In this document: positions 1-5,424 of the stretch, in pieces
How positions within the stretch are numbered: the first letter of the stretch is position 1
How the letters are laid out: each line of letters opens with the position of its first letter
NCBI GenBank assembly: GCA_002435545.1
Contig: DJNB01000209.1
Span: 1-5,424, forward strand
Direction of reading: 5' to 3'
DNA length: 5,424 nucleotides
Source of the DNA: Lachnoclostridium sp. UBA6475
Lineage (GTDB): Bacteria; Bacillota; Clostridia; Lachnospirales; Lachnospiraceae
The notes under the pieces: generated by a model
Seen by the model: the letters and a program-made list of their open reading frames with translations, nothing else
Databases searched by the model: none
Told to the model about the DNA's origin: nothing
Made by a program: the position numbers and the translations under genes

Positions 1-1
1 A

Positions 2-223
2 CAAGCCACCGAGGTTTATCCATGGAACCCAAATGGTTCCAAAGGCGGACTATGTGGATTCACGAGTGAGGATGGGCGTGCCACGATTCTTATGCCGCAC
101 CCGGAACGTTCGTTCCGTGCGTTACAATTGTCGTATGATGACGGAACGTTTGCAAATGGTGAAGAGGGGCCTTGGATGCAACTTTTCAGAAATGCCTATT
201 TGTTCGCAACTCAAAACATATAA
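2..223 (+). CDS. purL: Phosphoribosylformylglycinamidine synthase, C-terminal end (5' partial)
   Basis: Only the last 73 codons are in the window, reading in from the left edge and ending at TAA 221-223. PurL makes formylglycinamidine ribonucleotide from FGAR, glutamine and ATP in cytosolic de novo purine synthesis. The visible part is the end of the class-I glutamine amidotransferase domain, which is fused to the C-terminus only in the large single-chain form of the enzyme. The tract 'YPWNPNGS' and the motif 'MPHPER' (codons 92-109) are diagnostic. The His at 98-100 and Glu at 104-106 are the expected His and Glu of the Cys-His-Glu amidotransferase triad; the Cys lies outside the window. The ending 'GPWMQLFRNA' matches the usual PurL terminus. 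The lipoprotein gene starts 63 bp downstream on the same strand. A separate PurQ subunit is the alternative, but the NPNGS and PWMxxFRNA tail favours large PurL. Confidence 0.9.
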   Translation, partial: QATEVYPWNPNGSKGGLCGFTSEDGRATILMPHPERSFRALQLSYDDGTFANGEEGPWMQLFRNAYLFATQNI

Positions 224-286
224 AACACGATATCTGACAAAACCACGCATTGGAAAAACGCCCGTTCATATTTTAGGAGACAAAGA

Positions 287-979
287 ATGAATAAAACGGT
301 TTTAATGGTATTGAGTTGTTCGTTATTCGTTCTCTTCATTGGGTGTAAGCGGGATTCTGTGGCTGAACGAGAACAGCATGAACGTTCTGATGCGTTATTT
401 GCTGAAGCCATGGCGGCGGAAGCACGTGGAGATACGCGCGGAGCAGAAACGCTTTATCGTCAATTGCTCGCTCGCGATGCAGCCATGGCTTCAGCCCATT
501 TAAATATTGCGATTTTACTCCATGATGTTCGCAAAGACTATATTGAAGCCATTTATCACTATCGAACCTATTTGGCGCTACAGCCAAAGTCTGAAAAGAG
601 TGCAATGGTGAACGAACGCATAGCCTCGGCAAAAGGATTACTGGCGACACAACTTGCGGCAGAAATTATTGCACGCGAACAAGCGGTTTTAATGCGTGAA
701 CGAGATTCTCAAGAGAAACAGCTCGCACTTCTAGAACAAAAGTATTCGGCTTTACAGGAAGAGAATACAAAGAAAGAAGCCGCCCTCTCTGACTTGAAAG
801 CTCAACTTAATCATTTGCGTGCGCTCATAAAGGACATAAAAGACGTTGAGTCTGCACAATCTCCTACGTCCCCTAATGAAATTAAACAACTAAAAGAATC
901 TATTGTTTCTATACCGAAAAAAGATTCTGAATCGGATGTTGAAACGGTAATCCATTCCTTCATTGGTATAGGATTTTAG
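287..979 (+). CDS. TPR and coiled-coil lipoprotein, 3' end replaced at a junction
   Basis: This is a 230-codon frame starting at ATG 287, with AGGAG at 275-279 seven bases upstream. Residues 1-20 form a lipoprotein-type signal: a Lys, a hydrophobic stretch and 'LFIGC', with Cys20 as the likely lipidated residue (the lipobox is slightly off consensus). Residues ~35-102 look like two tetratricopeptide helix pairs ('GDTRGAETLYRQLL', 'DYIEAIYHYRTYLALQP'). Residues ~125-185 are a charged, heptad-like coiled coil rich in Glu, Lys, Gln and Leu. The likely location is the cell envelope, with a scaffold or protein-protein role; the precise function is unknown. I recall similar TPR-coiled-coil lipoproteins in PVC-group bacteria, some ending in a LysM domain, but cannot confirm it here. 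From about residue 218 onward the frame reads antisense through AAA-ATPase sequence, so the native C-terminus is missing and the TAG at 977-979 is accidental. No promoter is obvious in 224-286, so co-transcription with purL is possible. Confidence 0.75.
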   Translation: MNKTVLMVLSCSLFVLFIGCKRDSVAEREQHERSDALFAEAMAAEARGDTRGAETLYRQLLARDAAMASAHLNIAILLHDVRKDYIEAIYHYRTYLALQPKSEKSAMVNERIASAKGLLATQLAAEIIAREQAVLMRERDSQEKQLALLEQKYSALQEENTKKEAALSDLKAQLNHLRALIKDIKDVESAQSPTSPNEIKQLKESIVSIPKKDSESDVETVIHSFIGIGF

Positions 980-1915
980 TATTTCAGATACCACAAAAGT
1001 TTCAAACATATTTCCGGCTACAGCGGAACATTTCAAGGCATCTGCCGTCAGCCAGCGAGTAAGATAACAAGCAAGGCCGGTATCACGAAAATAAATTTTT
1101 GGTGTTTTTACGGCACGCTTTAAGGCACTTGCACTATAAGGCTGTAATAAAAAAACAATGCCGGTTCGTTCCAATATAGAAACCCAATTTTTGATCGTTG
1201 GTTCGCTCACCCCTACTTCTCCTGCTAAATTTGCATAATTAAGCATTTCACCTGTTCTTGCCGCTGTGGCAGTCAAAAACTTTGTAAAGGTAATGCTGTC
1301 TGCGGATATTAGTTCATTGATGTCTCTTTCAATATAAGTAGCAACATACGAAGAATAATATTCCTGCCAGTCACGTTCAATATCGTATAATTCAGGGTAA
1401 GAACCTTTGTGTATAATCTCCCAGATATTTCTATATGATACAATGTTTTTTTCACGTCCCACAATATATTTGTCCGTAGGAATAAAATGTTTGTTAAACG
1501 TAACACCATAAATTTCACGCAAGGATAATCCGGTTAATTCAGAAACAGATACCCTTCCGGCAAGTGATTCACTCATGCCTTTCATTAATTCGAGATTTTG
1601 TGAACCGGATAAGAGAAATAATCCTCTTTCATCCGATTCATCTACCACCAACTTAATCTCTTCTAATATAGTACTTTCTTTTTGTACTTCATCAATAAAA
1701 AGAGGGCAAGGATTGTTTAAGAAGAACAATTTAGGCTCTTCTCGTGCCTGTAATCGAGTCAGATGGTCATCAAAGTTTGCTTTATTATACTTCTCAAATT
1801 CATGTTTAACAAGTGTCGATTTTCCAGCTTGTCTTGCACCTGTAATTAAACTACATTTGCTTGTAGATGCTCTTTTTTTTAAGACAGGTGTAATTGCTCT
1901 TTTAATATAGGACAT
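890..1915 (-). CDS. DUF4143-type AAA ATPase, C-terminally truncated
   Basis: This 341-residue protein starts at ATG 1915-1913, with GGAGG at 1927-1923 seven bases upstream. An in-frame ATG at 1966 lies upstream of the -10 box of the promoter and is rejected as the start. Residues 26-34 ('GARQAGKST') are a Walker A P-loop. 'PLFIDEVQ' (71-78) is the Walker B motif with Asp75 and Glu76. 'LLSGSQN' (101-107) fits the sensor strand, and 'SLAGRV' follows as usual in this family. Residues ~185-327 are the DUF4143 region, with 'YVATYIERDI', the winged-helix-like 'YANLAGEVGVSEPTIKNWVSILERTGIV' core (split here: 227-236 and 237-254) and 'PKIYFRDTGLACYL'. Family members usually run past 400 residues, ending in a PD-(D/E)XK-like segment with 'EIDxxI' and 'PIEIK' motifs; both are absent. 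Residues 328-341 are antisense of the TPR gene, so the tail is artificial. The family is widespread, often multicopy, and its role is unproven; some members have been suggested to act in defence or DNA processing. It has its own promoter. Confidence 0.85.
   Translation of the reverse strand: MSYIKRAITPVLKKRASTSKCSLITGARQAGKSTLVKHEFEKYNKANFDDHLTRLQAREEPKLFFLNNPCPLFIDEVQKESTILEEIKLVVDESDERGLFLLSGSQNLELMKGMSESLAGRVSVSELTGLSLREIYGVTFNKHFIPTDKYIVGREKNIVSYRNIWEIIHKGSYPELYDIERDWQEYYSSYVATYIERDINELISADSITFTKFLTATAARTGEMLNYANLAGEVGVSEPTIKNWVSILERTGIVFLLQPYSASALKRAVKTPKIYFRDTGLACYLTRWLTADALKCSAVAGNMFETFVVSEILKSYTNEGMDYRFNIRFRIFFRYRNNRFF
929..950. other. Junction between two unrelated DNA segments
   Basis: Left of this interval the plus strand codes for the coiled-coil lipoprotein. 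Right of it the minus strand codes for a well-conserved DUF4143 ATPase up to its 'SEILKSYTNEGMDYRFNI' segment (residues 310-327, about 988-935). Each frame continues past the interval only as the antisense of the other gene, and each stops soon after (TAG at 977-979 on plus, TAG at 892-890 on minus). Gene style, apparent taxonomy and coding strand all change here. A small inverted repeat, GATTC-T-GAATC, lies at 923-933, but no IS end, att site or target duplication is visible. The breakpoint is inferred from where family similarity appears to stop, so it is good to perhaps 10-20 bp. Confidence 0.7.
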
Positions 1916-1949
1916 AGCATAACCTCCGACAAATCTAAAATATAACTTT

Positions 1950-1978
1950 ATTATAGTCGAAACCATTTACTTTGTCAA
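1950..1978 (-). promoter_or_regulatory. Perfect-consensus sigma-70/sigma-A promoter for the AAA ATPase gene
   Basis: On the minus strand TTGACA lies at 1978-1973 and TATAAT at 1955-1950, separated by exactly 17 bp (1972-1956). Both hexamers and the spacing match the housekeeping consensus. Transcription should begin near 1943, giving a leader of roughly 28 bases that contains the GGAGG ribosome-binding site at 1927-1923. The -35 box begins only about 14 bp after the stop codon of the upstream lipoprotein gene, so the ATPase can be transcribed independently. No operator-like palindrome overlaps it. Confidence 0.85.
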
Positions 1979-1991
1979 TAAGTGACTCCCC

Positions 1992-3491
1992 CTACTCATC
2001 TTTCTCTTCCAGCACATATTCATACACCGAATACTGCTGACCATCCAGATCAATTTCCTTATCTTCCCATTCTTCATAGGTTTCCTGAGATACGCTTTCA
2101 TTATTGATCCAGTAACCTGTGCCGAGAAGAAAGTCTTCCGTTTTTCCAACGATAAATTCCTTCAGTTTTCCGTCCTTGTATTGTAATCTGCTGATAATAC
2201 TGGCGCAAATATTGTCGTTGGCATCGGTTTCATCATAGCTAAAATAGCCACCGGGTTTAAGCTCAAATGCTGCCTCACTGGATAAAAATGCAGCATATTC
2301 CCCGTTTTGATAGGAGAAAATAACATCTTCTTGAAGAAAAAGTGAAAGTATTAATTCTTTGATTCCGTCCCCGGTCAGGTCAACCAACTGGACCTGACGA
2401 TAAATATCTTCCTTCCCTGTCAGATATTCTTCTAAAGTCTGTTCTGTTCCATCCGGAAAATGAATTTTCTGCTCATTTTTCAACATAGGTAAATATTTGG
2501 CCAGCATGGTATAATCTTCGGGACACATGTTATACTGTTGTTCTTCCCAGTCAATATTTTTTAGGTTTTTCAGAAAATCATACCCGCTATATTCCTGAAA
2601 TTGTTTTACTTTTTTGCCAATCGCAAAATTTTCCTGAGATTTTTGCAATTTATGCAGAAACTGCGATTCTGTGACTTCAGACATTGGCTGTTGATAAGAA
2701 AACCATTGAATCGCAACGGATTCTTTTTTCAATTTCCCATATTTTTCGGACATTAACGAATCGATATTCAAGTATTGCTTTTTCGTTATTTTGGCGGTTT
2801 TCTTATTTCCATTTTTTGTCAGTTTATAGTAACTGTTCTTTAATTTTCCTTTTCCTTTTTTAGAAACAATATGAGAGCCTCCTGCAAGGTAATTATCGGT
2901 AAATGTACCATTTTTCAATTGCAGAAATCCGAGTGACTCATAATTTTCGCCGCCGGACACATGGGTGATGCCATACACTCTATAGTAGTAATTATGCTCT
3001 TTTTGATCAATATAGACAGTATTAATGGCATCTAAAATGTCATGCCCTTCTTTTTCAAAGGCTTTTCCTTTGCATTTTTTCAATTTTGAACCATCTTTGC
3101 TGATCTCGTAGTACCAGTTATGGGTAATATGACCCGTTCCATTCATTTCAGTTGCAATAATCAATTCCAGCCGTCCATTTTGATCCAGATCGGTCACGGC
3201 ATAATGATAGTTTGCATCATATTTCCCACGGGTCACAATCTTATCTTTTGCTTCGGCGATGGTTTTTAACTGCCCTTCTATCGATAATGGATCTACCGGC
3301 TGCATCACAGAGGATGACGAGCTAATTGCAGAAGATGTGGTACTAATTGCAGATGCTGTAGCAGTAACCGCAGATGTGGTGGCCTCTTCGGAAGACTTTG
3401 GATTTGAATTTTGCGCGGAATCTGCACATCCCGTCAAGATCAAGCCTGCCAGTAACAGGCATAGGGGGAAAATGGTTGTTAGTTTTTTCAT
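1992..3491 (-). CDS. Secreted lipoprotein with two Asp-rich FG-GAP/EF-hand-like motifs, unknown function
   Basis: This 499-residue protein starts at ATG 3491-3489, with AGGAG at 3504-3500 eight bases upstream, and ends at TAG 1994-1992. Residues 1-22 form a lipoprotein signal peptide (MKK, hydrophobic core, lipobox 'LTGC', Cys22), so the protein should be anchored to the outer face of the membrane. Residues ~31-62 are a low-complexity Ser/Thr/Ala linker, a common spacer through the Gram-positive wall. 'DLDQNGRLELI' (101-111) and 'DLTGDGIKELIL' (371-382) are two Asp-rich loops followed by a hydrophobic strand, as in FG-GAP/VCBS or dockerin/EF-hand-like calcium loops. They suggest two related halves, possibly beta-propeller-like. 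Residues ~205-256 are very Lys-rich ('KKGKGKLKNSYYKLTKNGNK'). No catalytic motif is recognised. Similar uncharacterised lipoproteins are common in Lachnospiraceae. It sits alone between a terminator and the ATPase promoter, so it is probably monocistronic; its own promoter is not clear. Confidence 0.85.
   Translation of the reverse strand: MKKLTTIFPLCLLLAGLILTGCADSAQNSNPKSSEEATTSAVTATASAISTTSSAISSSSSVMQPVDPLSIEGQLKTIAEAKDKIVTRGKYDANYHYAVTDLDQNGRLELIIATEMNGTGHITHNWYYEISKDGSKLKKCKGKAFEKEGHDILDAINTVYIDQKEHNYYYRVYGITHVSGGENYESLGFLQLKNGTFTDNYLAGGSHIVSKKGKGKLKNSYYKLTKNGNKKTAKITKKQYLNIDSLMSEKYGKLKKESVAIQWFSYQQPMSEVTESQFLHKLQKSQENFAIGKKVKQFQEYSGYDFLKNLKNIDWEEQQYNMCPEDYTMLAKYLPMLKNEQKIHFPDGTEQTLEEYLTGKEDIYRQVQLVDLTGDGIKELILSLFLQEDVIFSYQNGEYAAFLSSEAAFELKPGGYFSYDETDANDNICASIISRLQYKDGKLKEFIVGKTEDFLLGTGYWINNESVSQETYEEWEDKEIDLDGQQYSVYEYVLEEKDE
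3309..3371 (-). repeat. Degenerate 21-bp (7-codon) tandem repeat in the lipoprotein linker
   Basis: Three consecutive 7-residue units, AVTATAS, AISTTSS and AISSSSS (residues 41-61), show a 21-bp period. At DNA level the plus-strand string CTAATTGCAGA occurs at 3322-3332 and again at 3343-3353, exactly 21 bp apart, with a looser third copy at the left-hand codons of the protein repeat. It encodes the flexible linker after the lipidated Cys. The number of units could vary between strains by slippage, but the copies are imperfect. Confidence 0.5.
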
Positions 3492-3514
3492 AATATTTAC
3501 TCCTCACTGTGGAT

Positions 3515-3552
3515 AAAAACGGCAAACCTAAAGTCTGATTTTAGATTTGCCG
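3515..3552 (-). terminator. Rho-independent terminator downstream of the hydratase gene
   Basis: An inverted repeat pairs CGGCAAA (3520-3526) with TTTGCCG (3546-3552). It continues past one C-A mismatch (3527/3545) through CTAAA/TTTAG to a short loop around 3534-3538. Read on the minus strand, the stem is followed immediately by TTTTT (3519-3515). It begins 28 bp after the hydratase stop codon, the usual place for an intrinsic terminator. On the plus strand the stem has no T run after it, so the direction is clear. It also lies just upstream of the lipoprotein gene and separates the two transcription units. Confidence 0.8.
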
Positions 3553-3580
3553 TCATGTAATTATATGCTATAATTTCATC

Positions 3581-5424
3581 CTATTTCTTATTATAATTGA
3601 TCAGACAGCCTTTCAAGATGATCTCTCTCTCATCATCGGTCAATCTGCCGAGTTTGAATTCCATCTCTTTCATGCCCTTATTTACAACGTAAGCTTTTAC
3701 GCTGTCCTTTTTATTGGCAATGGCATCTTTCACATCTTTGACAAGGATGTAGTCATCTTTATCAAATGGAAGGTCGCCATCAAAGATAAATGGAAGCATA
3801 CCCCAGTTGATCAGGTTGGAGCGATAACGTTTTGTCGCATATTCACGCGCGATATTTGCCATACCGCCGAGAACTCTCTGGCAGCTTGCTGCCTGCTCAC
3901 GAGCGGAACCATCTCCCGGTTTCACCGCAAAGATGACACTACCGATTTCTGTTTCTTCCGGTTTTACATCGAAAGATTTCCGGATTGTGTCGTATACGTC
4001 TTTGAGCTGTGGATCTACGGCGTAGATATCTTCTCCGGCAAGGCGGGCTTTCTCAGCCTTCTGCACTTCTTTTGCTTTTCCAACGTATGCCGGATCTTTA
4101 CGGGAAAGAGTAAATTCGGCAAGTCCAAGCGGATTGGAACGGTAAGAAGAAGTTTCTCCGGATGGGATCAATTCGTCAGTTGTAGTAACCGGGTCATGGA
4201 TCATCGAAACGGTCTTCAAAAGCACGTTGTCGGTAAGCGGGAACATTTCCGGCCAGTCTACGATGTTTGGACCAAATTTGATCTCAACCGATGGATCGGC
4301 TTTTCCGACACCATTGTATACACGATTTTCGTAAATGTTCTTATCAAAGAAATATTTTGGCTTTGTAAAGTTGACATCCACGTCAGTTGCTGCCGTAAGA
4401 TATCCTTTGTTTGCGGCAGTAGCTGCGATGGAACGGGCATCCATAAGGGCAACGGAAGCAATCTGTCCGTTGGTAACCTTAGAACCTTCACGGTTCGGGA
4501 AGTTACGTGTCGAATGACGGATGCTGAGTCCTTTGTTGCTAGGCACATCGCCGGCACCAAAACATGGTCCGCAGAAAGCGGTACGTACGGTAGCACCTGT
4601 TTCCATAAGATCTGCGATAGCACCATTTTTTACCAATTCCATGAAGATTGGCTGGCTGGCCGGATATACACTCAGTGAGAACTCATCCGAACCGATGTAT
4701 TTGCCGCGAAGGATATCGGCTGCATCACAGATGTTTTCAAATCCACCGCCGGCGCACCCTGCGATAACACCCTGCTCTACGTACAATTTTCCATTGTGGA
4801 TCTTGTCTGTCAATGTAAAGTTAATGTCTTTGTTATTGTCAAGGCTTACAAGAGCCTTTTTCTCTACATCGCGTAAAATATCTTCCAGATTGTTGTTCAA
4901 TTCCTCAATGGAATATACATTACTTGGATGGAACGGCATCGCGATCATTGGTTTGATCGTTGAAAGATCTACTTCTACCACGCCGTCATAGTAAGCTACC
5001 TGCTCCGGCTTGATCTCAGCGAAATCTTCGCTTCTACCATGAATGTCGTAAAACTCTTTTACTTTATCATCGGTTCTCCAGATGGAAGACAGACAGGTTG
5101 TCTCTGTTGTCATAACGTCAACGCCGATACGGTAATCCACGCTCAGATTGTCGATTCCATCACCGATAAATTCCATTACTTTATTATTTACATAACCATT
5201 TTCAAATACAGCACCGATGATTGCCAGTGCGATATCCTGAGGGCCGACACCTTTTTCCGGTTTTCCGGTAAGATGGATCGCTACGACACCCGGCATAGGG
5301 ATATCATAAGTCTGCTCCAGAAGCTGTTTTACGATTTCCGGACCGCCTTCACCCATTGCCATCGTACCGAGGGCACCGTAACGGGTATGGCTGTCGGATC
5401 CAAGGATCATCTTACCGCCGCCGG
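3581..5424 (-). CDS. Aconitase-superfamily hydratase (YbhJ-like), N-terminus outside window
   Basis: The frame runs in from the right edge ('GGGK' precedes the Met at 5410) to TAG 3583-3581, so about 613 codons are visible. Aconitase-family enzymes of this type run to about 750 residues, so perhaps 150 N-terminal residues are missing. Numbering from the Met at 5410: 'GSDSHT' (4-9) is the conserved Asp-Ser-His active-site motif. Cys219 in 'AGCAGGG' and Cys280/Cys283 in 'FCGPC' are the expected three ligands of a [4Fe-4S] cluster. 'TRNFPNREGSK' (301-311) carries the two substrate-binding arginines. 'GDGSAREQ' (499-506) is the swivelling-domain Ser-x-Arg motif, and 'YRSNLINWGMLPF' (529-541) is typical of that domain. 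It should be a cytosolic, oxygen-sensitive hydro-lyase. The first Cys motif replaces the usual 'SCTN' of true aconitases, so it resembles the YbhJ-type putative hydratases, and citrate/isocitrate specificity is not assured. Databases may well call it aconitate hydratase. A terminator follows at 3552-3515. Confidence 0.88.
   Translation of the reverse strand, partial: GGGKMILGSDSHTRYGALGTMAMGEGGPEIVKQLLEQTYDIPMPGVVAIHLTGKPEKGVGPQDIALAIIGAVFENGYVNNKVMEFIGDGIDNLSVDYRIGVDVMTTETTCLSSIWRTDDKVKEFYDIHGRSEDFAEIKPEQVAYYDGVVEVDLSTIKPMIAMPFHPSNVYSIEELNNNLEDILRDVEKKALVSLDNNKDINFTLTDKIHNGKLYVEQGVIAGCAGGGFENICDAADILRGKYIGSDEFSLSVYPASQPIFMELVKNGAIADLMETGATVRTAFCGPCFGAGDVPSNKGLSIRHSTRNFPNREGSKVTNGQIASVALMDARSIAATAANKGYLTAATDVDVNFTKPKYFFDKNIYENRVYNGVGKADPSVEIKFGPNIVDWPEMFPLTDNVLLKTVSMIHDPVTTTDELIPSGETSSYRSNPLGLAEFTLSRKDPAYVGKAKEVQKAEKARLAGEDIYAVDPQLKDVYDTIRKSFDVKPEETEIGSVIFAVKPGDGSAREQAASCQRVLGGMANIAREYATKRYRSNLINWGMLPFIFDGDLPFDKDDYILVKDVKDAIANKKDSVKAYVVNKGMKEMEFKLGRLTDDEREIILKGCLINYNKK

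Noticed and set aside
23..41. TGGAACC/GGTTCCA inverted repeat
   Set aside because: It lies within the conserved PurL 'PWNPNGSK' codons and has no T run or regulatory context.
102..150. CGGAACG-TT-CGTTCCG palindrome (102-117) and a second CGGAACGTT (142-150)
   Set aside because: Both lie inside conserved PurL codons and encode different residues in different frames; they are most likely chance, with no further copies seen nearby.
33..290. 85-codon plus-strand frame overlapping the purL end
   Set aside because: It is out of frame with the clearly conserved PurL tail, has no ribosome-binding site and contains no recognisable motif.
336..650. Minus-strand frame inside the TPR lipoprotein gene
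   Set aside because: It is a shadow of the real plus-strand gene; the composition is not protein-like and there is no start signal.
923..933. GATTC-T-GAATC small inverted repeat at the junction as a recombination site
   Set aside because: The 5-bp arms are too short to mean much, and there is no second copy or recombinase nearby.
1575..1910. Plus-strand frame opposite the ATPase
   Set aside because: It is the antisense of the Walker A and Walker B coding region, with no ribosome-binding site.
1916..1966. 17-residue N-terminal extension of the ATPase from the ATG at 1966
   Set aside because: This ATG lies in the spacer between the -35 and -10 boxes, upstream of the expected transcript start, while the ATG at 1915 has an ideal GGAGG site.
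3569..3574. Plus-strand TATAAT
   Set aside because: There is no acceptable -35 box at 16-18 bp and no plus-strand gene downstream.
4196..4991. Plus- and minus-strand frames of 120-160 codons within the hydratase
   Set aside because: All are out-of-frame shadows of the strongly conserved hydratase reading frame.
1..5424. CRISPR array, tRNA, rRNA, riboswitch or insertion sequence
   Set aside because: I read both strands and found no spaced direct repeats, tRNA arms, rRNA-like sequence, transposase or terminal inverted repeats.

Overview
The window holds two unrelated blocks of bacterial DNA that meet at about position 940. The left block (1 to ~940) is read on the plus strand. It carries the 3' end of a large, single-chain-type purL (phosphoribosylformylglycinamidine synthase), then a TPR/coiled-coil lipoprotein. 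The PurL tail and the TPR protein suggest a Gram-negative anaerobe. The TPR protein reminds me of TPR-coiled-coil lipoproteins from the PVC group (Verrucomicrobia, Lentisphaerae, Kiritimatiellota), but this placement is tentative.

The right block (~940 to 5424) is read entirely on the minus strand and looks like a Firmicute, most likely a gut Lachnospiraceae relative. In transcription order it carries: an aconitase-superfamily hydratase cut by the window edge (5424-3581); a Rho-independent terminator (3552-3515); a secreted lipoprotein of unknown function with two Asp-rich 'DxDxNG / DxTGDG' motifs (3491-1992); a perfect-consensus sigma-70 promoter (1978-1950); and a DUF4143-type AAA ATPase (1915-890). 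The AAA gene is A+T-rich, the Shine-Dalgarno sites are strong, and the lipoprotein has a Lys-rich N-terminus and Ser/Thr-rich linker, all as expected for such Firmicutes.

The two blocks meet tail to tail. The last ~14 codons of the TPR lipoprotein frame are antisense AAA-ATPase sequence, and the last ~14 codons of the AAA frame are antisense TPR-lipoprotein sequence. Both genes therefore appear to have lost their true 3' ends at one point, and no insertion sequence, integrase, tRNA or duplicated target site is visible there. The simplest reading is a chimeric join in a metagenomic assembly. A real rearrangement cannot be excluded from sequence alone.

Apart from this joint, the window is mostly ordinary: a purine-biosynthesis enzyme tail, two lipoproteins, one ATPase and a hydratase. 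I do not see a convincing new multi-gene system. The points most worth a second look are the junction, the non-canonical iron-sulfur cysteine signature of the hydratase, and the ideal promoter driving the ATPase.
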